Below, one piece after another: positions 1 to 8,267 of a DNA stretch of 10,582 nucleotides; positions within the stretch are counted from its first letter, which is position 1; each line of letters starts with the position of its first letter. The notes under the pieces were generated by a model that worked only from the letters and a program-made list of their open reading frames with translations, ran no database searches and had not been told where the DNA came from. Both the position numbers and the translations under genes were made by a program. Source of the DNA: Paracoccaceae bacterium (lineage in GTDB: Bacteria; Pseudomonadota; Alphaproteobacteria; Rhodobacterales; Rhodobacteraceae); NCBI GenBank assembly GCA_003551745.1, contig PUNI01000070.1, positions 1-10,582 on the forward strand. Direction: 5' to 3'.

Positions 1-3000
1 CACTTCGCGGCAATCTGCCCAGCCTCAAGATCGCAGATGGAATCAAGAATCTGGCGGGGGTGCTGCTCCTTGGCCAGCCAACGACAATACCCTGCGCCAT
101 TCTCAAGGCTATCGCTCAGGAAAGCCTGGCCGTGAGGTATGCCTTCAAGCTCAAGAGTGCGTATACCTGCCTGTATCTCTTGAAGGTCAATATCCAGTAG
201 TGTTGCTGCTGCAATTCTGAGTAGAAACGAGAATGAGTACCATGCAGCACGACCAGAGACTGTCCTTGGATCAGCATAAACACCTATTGGCCACTTCTCA
301 ATGTCAACGATAAGCACGTCAGTGTGTTTTCGTGACAACAAGGCAACACGATACGATGGCGTCGTCAAACGGTTCCAGAAGTGGTGATCTACGGCGTAAG
401 CACCATTGCCCTGCACGCGTTGAAGCAAGACTGGGTGAAAGTCAAACCCACCAACACCACCGTTGTCATTGATAGATATGACATCTGTCGACGATGAGTA
501 CATGGAGAGGTTCGTCCCTGCTACAGGTGTCTGTCTGTCTGAACCCACACAGAGCATCGGTCGAGTGGCACGAGGAACCCACTCGAACGTGCCGTCAAAA
601 TCCTTGTTCTGGCAACAGAAGAAGCTCTTGGGTTCACGTGCATCAATCGCATACATGCTTTCATCATGACATACCGTGCATGGTTGCGCCTCCACTACGG
701 TCTGGCCTGGATGCGGAACTGGCACTCGATCCAGGTAGAAAACCGCCTGACAGGATCTGCATATTCCGATTCGAGTGTTGCCCAGCGGAACTCCCTGATC
801 ATCCTGAAGTGGGGGAATGAACCCGGGTTTCACCTTCAACTGCTCGCCAGCTGGAACGAAGTTGACAACACCGGCAGACGTGTACACACGCTTATCCTTC
901 ACAGTCTCGGATCCAGGCGCAAACTGGCTAATAGCAATGTCAAGATCACGGTCTACGATACCCCTTTCCGGTGGCCACGGGCGACCCTTGATCGGTACGT
1001 CAGTGAAGAGCGCTCGGTTACGAGTTGGAAATCCGAACATGGGCAGTACTCCGGCACTGGCCAGTCGCTCGCTCAAGGCTGCCTGGGTGAGTCTGTCATC
1101 ATCCACAACAGCATCGATAGATAGCAGGAGCTCATGTCGAACGTAATAGTGCATCTCCTTGAGTAGCCCTGTGTACTTACCGTCAGTGTGCCAGACGGTG
1201 CCAGCTGTTAGGAGTCCGACTATGTGCTCAGTGTCTGCTTCGGCCGTACCGCTTGTCAAATGTCTCTCGATGTAAGGTCGAGATGTAGGCCACATATCAA
1301 CCGGACCGAACTCGCCATGAACGCTTTCGGAAGAAAGGGAGGCCCGAGTGGCTCGAGGAACAGATCTAAACGCCTTCCGCAAGATCTCCTTGGCCAGAAC
1401 TCGTCTCAGGATTTCCTGTTGCCTGGAGTCGATGTACGGTGCAGGTGGAGGATCACCCGTAATTGACTCGGGACGCTGGTAGTAGTACTCATCATGACTT
1501 CTGCCCCTGCAGAAGGTAACCGCAAGAGTTACGGCGGTGCCACGACGCCCGGCTCGCCCCACTCGTTGCTGATAATTGGATCGCCGGGGCGGCACATTCG
1601 CCATCATTACCGAGAGCAGTGATCCTATATCGACACCGGCTTCCATGGTGGTAGTAACACTTAGAAGATCAATCCCATGTATTGCCGGTATCTCGCGTGT
1701 ATTGGATAGGAAGATCTCCTGAAACCAGCGCTGTCGATTGGGCCTATCTGCCAGATCTGTCTGACCCGTAAGCTCCTCACTTCGGAAACGGAACCCTTGT
1801 CCAGCCATACCAGCCAGATAGATGTAGTAGTCGAGCGAACTATGAGGTGTACCTGTGCTCAACTGCATGTTGCAGTCAACACATCTCCCACCTGCACGAT
1901 GCATGTAGAACCCAGCACACTTCGGGCAGATCCACCCGCTGTCTGTCCTGGCGGTAGAAGACTCTTTGCCAGGCATTTCAACCCATAGGCTGTCAGAGTC
2001 TACGCCAAGACTGTGTTCACCGTTGAGCCACACGCCTGAATCCTGCAAGGCGTCTTGCACCTCTCGGGGTTCCAGGCCGACATCGCCGATGTATCGCAGA
2101 ATCCGTTTCGGCAAATGGCGGCTTTGCCCCTGGGGATCAGGAAAGAAACTTGGCCAGTAACGGAAGTTCTTTCTCTCGCACAGATGGCGGATTATGGCCT
2201 GGCAAGCCTCAACAAGAAGGGTTGGCTGGTCAGCAGCGTGGCGATAGGTGACGAAGCCAAGCCCAAGGCTCTCAAACGTTCTTGTGGCGTTCGGGAACAA
2301 GCATAACACCAGTTCGCGCATCAGAGAGTTCTGCATTCCGACCAAATGCTGGCTCTCCGCTGGTGATAGCACCGGCTTAGGTCTAACAGGCACAATCGAC
2401 CAATCAAAGCAATCCCACCACTCTTTCCTTTGTCTATCATCATGGAAGTACAGTGCATCAGCTCTCGTCCCACCGGGGCAGATTCCGAGTGACAACAGCC
2501 GATCCCAGACAATGCTCCGGACGTGGCGAAGCGGTACACGGGTAGGGAAACCACGAATCAGGTCGAGGTTCTCATTACTCAGTGACATCCCCATAGTAGC
2601 AGCCTGCATCAGATTCAGCACCATAGCCGACTGGTGATTGCTCCAATGATCTACTGCCCGCTGATCAACTGACTTCCCATTCCGGCGCTTGATGCGGTCG
2701 GCTAACCGCTGGTTGATCGTCCCAATGTCGAGTCCGAACGCGGGAGTTCTTTCGCACAGCATTTGCAGGACCTCTGCGTAGCTCTCCGAAACTGCGTGGT
2801 GTGCTCCCATGAGGCATATGCGGACCATATCCCTGAAGTGATCGAGTTCCATTCCTGCTGCGAGCTTCGCAGCATCCTGCCTACTGTCGGAGAACACGAC
2901 CAGCTTACGACTTCTTCGACTGTTAACGAGTTCCGGCATCTCTCTGGCAAGAGCACTCGCGAGAACCTGAACTGACTTCTGGAATCCGGTTCGATGTTGG

Positions 3001-5195
3001 CGAAGAGGCGAACCAGCGGAAGTGCGTCGATAGTCGGTATCACAACGTGGGCAAACAGGGGGCATCGCGTTGGCCTCTGCGTCATTGATGCAAAAACGCC
3101 AACCGCGCACCGTTAGCCCGTCCGAATAGATAGCAGAGTCCTGCAGTATGCCGGTGTATACATCGAGCACAGCTGGTACCCATCGATGACTCGCTCCATG
3201 AGACTGATAGTGTGATCTGGCAGGTTCATCTTCTGAAGGCCAGAAGACCGAGTACTCCGCGTGACGACTCCTACTACTTGCTGATGAGTCGGGTAAACGC
3301 TCCAGGTTGTGCTGATCAGGAGTCAATACCATAACCTCCTGCTGACTGAGTGTCACTGTCTTGCTGAAGCCACCCGCATAGACCTCCCCGCAACTGCTGC
3401 AGATCACGAGATCAAGCACACGCCCACCACACGAGCATGTCAGACGATGATGCGCGTGAAGCGCCCCAAGAGGCGGACGAGGTCCACTATCTGCGCGTTC
3501 CTGCTGATTGCAGGATTCGTTACTACAGCGCGGATTGCAGCATATCCACAGATTATCGAGATTGTGGAAGAAGACATTGCTCCTTACGGTCTGTAGCGGG
3601 GATCCGTCTGCACCCCGCGCATTGCCCATTGCCAGAAGGAAACCTCTCAGTGCTGCAGACATCCCTACGCCACTATCTTTATCTTCGGATCGAAATAGGG
3701 TAGCATCGAGAGCCGATGCCCGTGTTGCCCGGATCTCCTGACCAGGTTCGCAGCATGCATCTCTAATCGCATCCACCGCAGATATCCCTCGCAGTGCTTG
3801 TCCAAGCAACTTGCTCGTGTCCTCGCAGCTACTTGTATCACCGCCCAATCCAGTGACCAGATCACGAATCACGTCCTGTTTGACCTCGCTATCGAAGTTG
3901 GGTGGCGACATACGCTCAAGAGGATCCGACTGTATCGCTTCTGCAAATGCTGCAAACCTATCGGCGTGCGCTCGAAGAGAGAATCGCGAGCCGGCAGGGG
4001 GGCGTACCTGTTCTCCGCTGATTAGCTTGAACCTATCGCTCCGACCAAAAAACTCTCCGAGAAACTCCTCAGATCGTGGCCCTTCATCGATGCTGGCGGA
4101 CGTAGATATGATACGCAACTGATCCGAAGCAGGCGACAGCCCAATCCGGTCCAGAAACAGACGCAGTATGTAAGCAACCTCAGTCCCGGGAGTACCACGA
4201 TAGGAGTGCAGTTCATCTACTATAAGATAGAAGACACTACTTGGGTTCCTATGCAACCACTCCCGTGTTGCTGAGAAGATGGCATCTTCCACATCTCTCA
4301 TTAGCATGATGTTCAACATCGAGTAGTTTGTGATCAGGATGTCCGGAGGTGTTTCCTGCATATCCCATCGAGACCACATCTCACCTCCGTCCATGCGGGA
4401 GAAGTAGTACTGAGTCTCCTGGTCTGTGTCTTCCTGTTGAAGAGCGCTCGCCACCCGTTGCCAAGAAGCGTCGGATTGCTGCAGCGATTCCCGGAGGCGG
4501 CGCACGGCTTGTTCGTCTCCACTTGACCCAGGTACGGGCGTGTGGCCCGTATACCGTCCGAACAGAAATCGGTTCTGTCCACGGTTCTCATCAAGCCATT
4601 CATGAGTGGCAGAGCTGTCGAGGGTCATCCTGAGACGTTTCAGCTGATCCTCAACCAGGGCATTGAGAGGATACAGAATTAGCGCTCGCACAGCATGTGG
4701 TCTGTTGGAGTGTGACCATTGGGGAACCCGCGTGCCGCCACCTCTCCACCAAAACCTGGCAGTGTCAGCCCCGCATGGTTCCCAGCCTATCGATTCCCTG
4801 GCCATCTCCGCCAGCAGGGGCAACAGAAAGCATTCAGTCTTGCCTGATCCCGTCCCAGTTGTAACAACCAGATCCTTCTTCTCCACAATCGAGGCGCTCA
4901 GTGACTCCCATTGGTGACAATACAGACGACTGTTGGGTGGGAGAAGCGCAGCAGCTATGTGTGACAGGTCTTGATACTCAGATCCAAGACGTTGGGCTGC
5001 CTGAGTGAGCGTATAGTCTGATAAGGGATAGATTGGCAGTGGCTCGATCAGAGGTTCCTGTGATAGCACTCCGGGCCTGCCCAGAGCAGCTCGGCGCTCT
5101 ACGTCGAGCGCACGGTAACGAAACGGAAAAGTGCTCTCGACATAGAGCCGATACACTTCGGCCAATCTGATGTAAGCACCTATGGGATCGCGCAC
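1..5195 (-). CDS. Giant SF2 DEAD/DEAH-type helicase with zinc clusters and DUF1998 C-terminus (3'-partial)
   Basis: An uninterrupted frame of 1731 codons runs from a GTG at 5195 off the left edge. The stop lies outside the window. I translated it by hand from the minus strand. The N-terminus (RDPIGAYIRL, then YVESTF) matches the opening of the large DUF1998 helicases, and an in-frame TGA at 5204-5202 excludes an earlier start. Motif I is TGTGSGKT (113-120), motif II DELH (327-330), motif III STSAS (364-368), then VFSDSRQDAA (767-776), TTTMEAGVDIG (1181-1191) and QQRVGRAGRRG (1209-1219). All catalytic motifs look intact, so it should be an ATP-driven nucleic-acid translocase or helicase. Cysteine clusters lie at 552-602, 715/718, 1090-1108 and 1479-1509. 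The end carries TDVLIVDI (1625-1632) and DSLENGAGY (1695-1703), typical of DUF1998. Its size and architecture resemble Druantia DruE and DpdJ-like helicases. The exact family name is inference. Probably 50-200 residues are missing. Confidence 0.93.
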   Translation of the reverse strand, partial: MRDPIGAYIRLAEVYRLYVESTFPFRYRALDVERRAALGRPGVLSQEPLIEPLPIYPLSDYTLTQAAQRLGSEYQDLSHIAAALLPPNSRLYCHQWESLSASIVEKKDLVVTTGTGSGKTECFLLPLLAEMARESIGWEPCGADTARFWWRGGGTRVPQWSHSNRPHAVRALILYPLNALVEDQLKRLRMTLDSSATHEWLDENRGQNRFLFGRYTGHTPVPGSSGDEQAVRRLRESLQQSDASWQRVASALQQEDTDQETQYYFSRMDGGEMWSRWDMQETPPDILITNYSMLNIMLMRDVEDAIFSATREWLHRNPSSVFYLIVDELHSYRGTPGTEVAYILRLFLDRIGLSPASDQLRIISTSASIDEGPRSEEFLGEFFGRSDRFKLISGEQVRPPAGSRFSLRAHADRFAAFAEAIQSDPLERMSPPNFDSEVKQDVIRDLVTGLGGDTSSCEDTSKLLGQALRGISAVDAIRDACCEPGQEIRATRASALDATLFRSEDKDSGVGMSAALRGFLLAMGNARGADGSPLQTVRSNVFFHNLDNLWICCNPRCSNESCNQQERADSGPRPPLGALHAHHRLTCSCGGRVLDLVICSSCGEVYAGGFSKTVTLSQQEVMVLTPDQHNLERLPDSSASSRSRHAEYSVFWPSEDEPARSHYQSHGASHRWVPAVLDVYTGILQDSAIYSDGLTVRGWRFCINDAEANAMPPVCPRCDTDYRRTSAGSPLRQHRTGFQKSVQVLASALAREMPELVNSRRSRKLVVFSDSRQDAAKLAAGMELDHFRDMVRICLMGAHHAVSESYAEVLQMLCERTPAFGLDIGTINQRLADRIKRRNGKSVDQRAVDHWSNHQSAMVLNLMQAATMGMSLSNENLDLIRGFPTRVPLRHVRSIVWDRLLSLGICPGGTRADALYFHDDRQRKEWWDCFDWSIVPVRPKPVLSPAESQHLVGMQNSLMRELVLCLFPNATRTFESLGLGFVTYRHAADQPTLLVEACQAIIRHLCERKNFRYWPSFFPDPQGQSRHLPKRILRYIGDVGLEPREVQDALQDSGVWLNGEHSLGVDSDSLWVEMPGKESSTARTDSGWICPKCAGFYMHRAGGRCVDCNMQLSTGTPHSSLDYYIYLAGMAGQGFRFRSEELTGQTDLADRPNRQRWFQEIFLSNTREIPAIHGIDLLSVTTTMEAGVDIGSLLSVMMANVPPRRSNYQQRVGRAGRRGTAVTLAVTFCRGRSHDEYYYQRPESITGDPPPAPYIDSRQQEILRRVLAKEILRKAFRSVPRATRASLSSESVHGEFGPVDMWPTSRPYIERHLTSGTAEADTEHIVGLLTAGTVWHTDGKYTGLLKEMHYYVRHELLLSIDAVVDDDRLTQAALSERLASAGVLPMFGFPTRNRALFTDVPIKGRPWPPERGIVDRDLDIAISQFAPGSETVKDKRVYTSAGVVNFVPAGEQLKVKPGFIPPLQDDQGVPLGNTRIGICRSCQAVFYLDRVPVPHPGQTVVEAQPCTVCHDESMYAIDAREPKSFFCCQNKDFDGTFEWVPRATRPMLCVGSDRQTPVAGTNLSMYSSSTDVISINDNGGVGGFDFHPVLLQRVQGNGAYAVDHHFWNRLTTPSYRVALLSRKHTDVLIVDIEKWPIGVYADPRTVSGRAAWYSFSFLLRIAAATLLDIDLQEIQAGIRTLELEGIPHGQAFLSDSLENGAGYCRWLAKEQHPRQILDSICDLEAGQIAAK

Positions 5196-5197
5196 TA
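5193..5197 (-). other. TAGTG stop/start overlap (translational coupling)
   Basis: The TAG stop of the 442-residue gene (5197-5195) shares its last base with the GTG start of the giant helicase gene (5195-5193). Only a weak purine run (GGATGAGCGG) precedes it. The helicase is therefore probably translated by ribosomes that terminate on the upstream gene and re-initiate, which would tie the amounts of the two proteins together. Confidence 0.7.
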
Positions 5198-6523
5198 CCG
5201 CTCATCCATATCCAGACGAAGCAAGCTGCATAGGGTCTCCGCCAACTCCCGGGGTACCCCTGAATATGATAGCACTTGCTCTCCAGATTCATTTTGCAGT
5301 CGATTCGGCAGCAATCCGTCTGCCAGAACCAGAGCACGTTCAAATGGCATTGGCCACCGGTCTGATAACGGCATCAGCAGTTCCTTTGTCGTACTCCGAT
5401 AGGCTATACGACAGACTCGCGCGGAGTGTCTTGCTATGAACCTCAGTCCATAGTGATCTCCGCCTATCCACCGGCTGGCGTTGTCGTCATAGAAAGCCAA
5501 CCGCGGATATCGATCCTGGTCATCCTTCAGGCTGAATCGGTATAGGCCGGGATCGGACTGTGGAAGTGCTGCAGCCGCACAGAATCCATCGCTGTGCGGC
5601 AGATAGCGCTCCACTTGATAACGACTGAAGTCTCTTTCATCCCACGTCGGTAACTGCTCAATCCAGCTGTCGAAGTCTGGCAACAGTTCTCCCATTCTTC
5701 TTGATACGCAACCGAGGGTAGTAACACGTGAGGCTTGCCTCGATGTGGCAATCGCCTCATGATCCATGTCATTGATCGTGATCTGAGATGGGCCCCTGTA
5801 TTGGGCGTGTTCAACCGTATCAAATCCCTCTTTGAGCATCTGCAACAATGATGGCGTCCGCTGTCCAGACAGGAAACTACGACTATCATCCTCTGCAGAC
5901 GTAACGAGTGCTGGTGACACACAGGCCCAACGTATCCCATTACTCGAATCAAACTCGAGATGGCCGAGCAACGTGAGCCTACGTATAACGGGCCAGACCC
6001 CACCCCATTCGGTGCCTATGCCAAGAAGTTGACAGGTGTGCTGCATACGACTGAGATCTCCACTCCCGGTCGCGCTACACCAGTACAGCAGTCTATCCAT
6101 AAGACTGGACTCAGGGCACTCCGAGCGCACAGGTTCCAGATCATCGACATCCAGAACCGAGTAAATCTGTGCGCAACTGGGTGATGGTACTTCCTGATCT
6201 GGTTCGTAGACTAGGGGAATTGTGAAGCTGTCGCACTGCAGATTGCCCCGTAGCAGGCCAGCGGTATCTTCCGCACCTAACACCCAACATAGATCAGGAT
6301 TTCTGGCAGAAGCTACGCCCAGTTGTGTCAAGATATCTCGGCCGCTGGATATGGCATCCTCGTTGTTGCCATCTACAGCTATTCCCAGGTAGTATTCATG
6401 GCCTCTTCCGATCTCGTATTTTACCAGAGGTAGATATGGAGATAGCCCCAGTCGTTCGACACATTGTTTGATATCAGCGCACAGTTGGCGGCGCTGCTGC
6501 GACCCCCCGAAGTGTCTTACCAC
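5195..6523 (-). CDS. Uncharacterised protein with probable winged-helix segment, helicase-operon partner
   Basis: A 442-residue protein that I cannot assign to a named family. It starts with GTG at 6523, preceded by GGAAG six bases upstream. There is no signal peptide or membrane segment, so it is presumably cytoplasmic. Residues about 1-135 look like a mixed alpha/beta domain with a hydrophobic core strand (YYLGIAV, 45-51). Residues about 139-206 have the helix-helix-wing pattern of a winged-helix DNA-binding domain, with WGGVWPVIRRLTLLGHLEF at 173-191 as the likely recognition helix and start of the wing. The C-terminal third (about 330-442) is rich in aromatic and charged residues and ends in a helical segment (GVPRELAETLCSLLRL, 422-437). 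No nuclease, ATPase or methyltransferase motif is visible. It lies 13 nt after the 572-residue gene, and its stop overlaps the start of the giant helicase gene by one base, which suggests a stoichiometric partner. A DNA-recognition or adaptor role is only inference. Confidence 0.88.
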   Translation of the reverse strand: MVRHFGGSQQRRQLCADIKQCVERLGLSPYLPLVKYEIGRGHEYYLGIAVDGNNEDAISSGRDILTQLGVASARNPDLCWVLGAEDTAGLLRGNLQCDSFTIPLVYEPDQEVPSPSCAQIYSVLDVDDLEPVRSECPESSLMDRLLYWCSATGSGDLSRMQHTCQLLGIGTEWGGVWPVIRRLTLLGHLEFDSSNGIRWACVSPALVTSAEDDSRSFLSGQRTPSLLQMLKEGFDTVEHAQYRGPSQITINDMDHEAIATSRQASRVTTLGCVSRRMGELLPDFDSWIEQLPTWDERDFSRYQVERYLPHSDGFCAAAALPQSDPGLYRFSLKDDQDRYPRLAFYDDNASRWIGGDHYGLRFIARHSARVCRIAYRSTTKELLMPLSDRWPMPFERALVLADGLLPNRLQNESGEQVLSYSGVPRELAETLCSLLRLDMDER

Positions 6524-6529
6524 CAGGAA

Positions 6530-6534
6530 CTTCC
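6530..6534 (-). promoter_or_regulatory. Ribosome binding site deciding the GTG start of the 442-residue gene
   Basis: GGAAG lies six bases before the GTG at 6523 and just after the TGA (6539-6537) of the 572-residue gene. No ATG lies close by in this frame, so this spacing is the main reason to accept GTG as the start codon. Confidence 0.6.
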
Positions 6535-6536
6535 AG

Positions 6537-8255
6537 TCAGGAATGGTTCACCTCTCCGGTTTCAACAGTGTCATCTAGGATAAAAGGGCCACGTAATCGC
6601 AGTCCCGCCGTGGAAATCGGAGAAGAGTTGACGATTTCTTCCAGGGAGGGATTGTCTTGAATATCATCCCAGGGTATCATCCTGAACATCCGGCCTGCTA
6701 TTCGCTTCTCGTTCCATTTGACCTCGATCTCATAGACGTCTGGCGCCAGCGCATCGGGTAAGGAGAACTCCTGCTGGCTTGCCACTTCATCCTCAAGAAT
6801 CTGGGTTCCGTCGGAAGTCTTCACGGTGATCTCAAACTGCTTCTCAAAACCATATACTTTCAGTGTCGGCGGAAAACCAGCAAGCCACGCGTTCTGATTT
6901 CGATCGCGTAAGCCTCCTGACAACGCTACACTTGCCGCAGAATGGGGGGTAAGTGCATTTGCGAGAGCTCGGCACTCGGGGACGCTGATGAACCCACCCC
7001 AATCATACGAGAGCACCATGCCGCCAAAATACTCGACCCAATCGCCATGATCGGCATGGCTTGACCAGTCTATCAGGCGGTCCTGCCTTAGACGCGTCAT
7101 CTCGTCAGCGAATGGCCCAGCACGACAGAGTATGATGAGTTTCTCGCCAAGCTCAATGTACGGCTTCCAAGTGGCAAAAGCACCGTGAGTGGTCTCAGGA
7201 TCCGCCGTGAGAATCCAGAAATCTCGCCTTGGAAAGACGAGTCCTTGTATGTGATTGTCACCGCTTACATCGAACTGCAGTGGCTCATCAACAAACGGTT
7301 CCTGCTCCCACAACGGCCGGAAGTACCCTGCCCTGAGTTGACACAGGGGTTCTTGTTCAGTGACACACGCTCGCGAAACATGCAACTGAGCATGACGTGA
7401 TCTATCAGGCTGCCTGGGAAAAATGTGATACTTTGATCTCCCATCTAACGCTTCTGCTCTGTAGAGTCCGCTTTCGATACTTCGTACTCGCCGTCCCCTA
7501 ACACCACTCCCATTACGATTACCAACAAGCCAATCGGACTCTTCATAGACTCTATATGCTGCACGGTTGAACTCCCAGGCTCGCGCGGGATCCACATGGT
7601 GGAGCCCCTCATGAAGGTGTTTGCGGTTGATCTGCTCACGTGATAGCCAGTAACTAAGCTGATCGATATCCAGTTGAGGACCAAGGTTCCTCTCGATGTA
7701 TCGTTGTCTCAGAAACTGTTTGTCAGACTCACGAAGAATGGCTTGTGAAAGAGCATACCGCAGGTAGGTCTGCGGACCGGCACCACGCTCCGCGGACGGC
7801 AAGAGGCCCAAACCTTCAAGAAAGCGGTTCCACGCAATCCAGAGGGGCTCTTCCGCACCGGGAGGCATGCCGTCTGGTCTACCTGGTATAGGAGGCAGTT
7901 CAAGCACTTCACGAAACCGGAGAAAGTAGTTGGATTCGTCGATGCCCGCCTCTTCCTGCATACGATACGCAGCCAGTACTATTGATCCGAGAAACGCTAC
8001 ACCCCCTGGGATGTTGCCAAGGTACTTGTCAAACGGTCTGAGAGTCAGTTCTCCCGAAGAGGTACACAAGCACTTGCTCCGAACAGCCGCGATGAAATCC
8101 CCAACTGGATCGGTCTCAAATGCCTCGTTCATGAACTCCACTGCGATATCCTCAATCGCCTCCTCGTCCAAACTCAGGAAGATGTGGGAGCCCTTCCGCG
8201 CACCCGCAGTGAAATAGGTCGCTATGGCGGAGTTCCAAGATTCATAGCAGGCCAT
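6537..8255 (-). CDS. Uncharacterised 572-residue protein with probable C-terminal beta-sandwich
   Basis: I do not recognise a characterised family. The ATG at 8255 has a good GGAGA Shine-Dalgarno six bases upstream, and the stop of the previous gene is only 12 nt away. No signal peptide, transmembrane helix, Walker box, HNH or PD-(D/E)xK motif is visible. Residues about 1-215 look mainly helical (for example GGVAFLGSIVLAAYRMQ, 84-100, and NYFLRFREVLEL, 109-120). A middle region (about 255-430) holds conserved-looking aromatic stretches: KYHIFPRQPD (275-284), GYFRPLW (310-316), LVFPRRDFWIL (339-349), then WVEYFGGMVLS (406-416). Residues about 460-526 alternate hydrophobic and polar positions (LKVYGFEKQFEITVKTSDG, 465-483, and VYEIEVKWNEKRIAGRMFR, 507-525), as expected for an Ig-like beta-sandwich. 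The many tryptophans and the sandwich suggest a structural or ligand-binding subunit. Its place between the two helicase genes argues for a role in the same complex or pathway. Confidence 0.88.
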   Translation of the reverse strand: MACYESWNSAIATYFTAGARKGSHIFLSLDEEAIEDIAVEFMNEAFETDPVGDFIAAVRSKCLCTSSGELTLRPFDKYLGNIPGGVAFLGSIVLAAYRMQEEAGIDESNYFLRFREVLELPPIPGRPDGMPPGAEEPLWIAWNRFLEGLGLLPSAERGAGPQTYLRYALSQAILRESDKQFLRQRYIERNLGPQLDIDQLSYWLSREQINRKHLHEGLHHVDPARAWEFNRAAYRVYEESDWLVGNRNGSGVRGRRVRSIESGLYRAEALDGRSKYHIFPRQPDRSRHAQLHVSRACVTEQEPLCQLRAGYFRPLWEQEPFVDEPLQFDVSGDNHIQGLVFPRRDFWILTADPETTHGAFATWKPYIELGEKLIILCRAGPFADEMTRLRQDRLIDWSSHADHGDWVEYFGGMVLSYDWGGFISVPECRALANALTPHSAASVALSGGLRDRNQNAWLAGFPPTLKVYGFEKQFEITVKTSDGTQILEDEVASQQEFSLPDALAPDVYEIEVKWNEKRIAGRMFRMIPWDDIQDNPSLEEIVNSSPISTAGLRLRGPFILDDTVETGEVNHS

Positions 8256-8261
8256 GCGTAT

Positions 8262-8266
8262 TCTCC
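8262..8266 (-). promoter_or_regulatory. Ribosome binding site of the 572-residue gene
   Basis: GGAGA lies six bases before the ATG at 8255 and overlaps the 12-nt gap after the TGA of the NERD-helicase gene. It is the best Shine-Dalgarno match in the operon and supports both the start choice and co-translation with the upstream gene. Confidence 0.7.
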
Positions 8267-8267
8267 A

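Noticed and set aside
2702..3085. Minus-strand frame of 127 codons, and a second one at 4978-5343 (121 codons)
   Set aside because: They are alternate frames of the helicase gene (the second also crosses the junction with the 442-residue gene). The helicase frame carries the conserved motifs through both regions.
463..4917. Many open frames of 60-150 codons on the plus strand, including a 152-codon one at 666-1124
   Set aside because: They lie antisense to the continuous 1731-codon helicase frame, have no recognisable motifs, overlap one another and lack convincing ribosome sites.
1..5195. The apparent lack of a gene over the left half, or a decayed helicase pseudogene
   Set aside because: The frame is open without any stop or frameshift from 5195 to the window edge, all motifs are intact, and the leftover two bases at the edge agree with the frame. 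It only lacks its stop codon within the window.
5527..6003. Minus-strand frame of 158 codons
   Set aside because: It lies wholly inside the 442-residue gene in another frame, and its sequence is low-complexity shadow translation without domain features.
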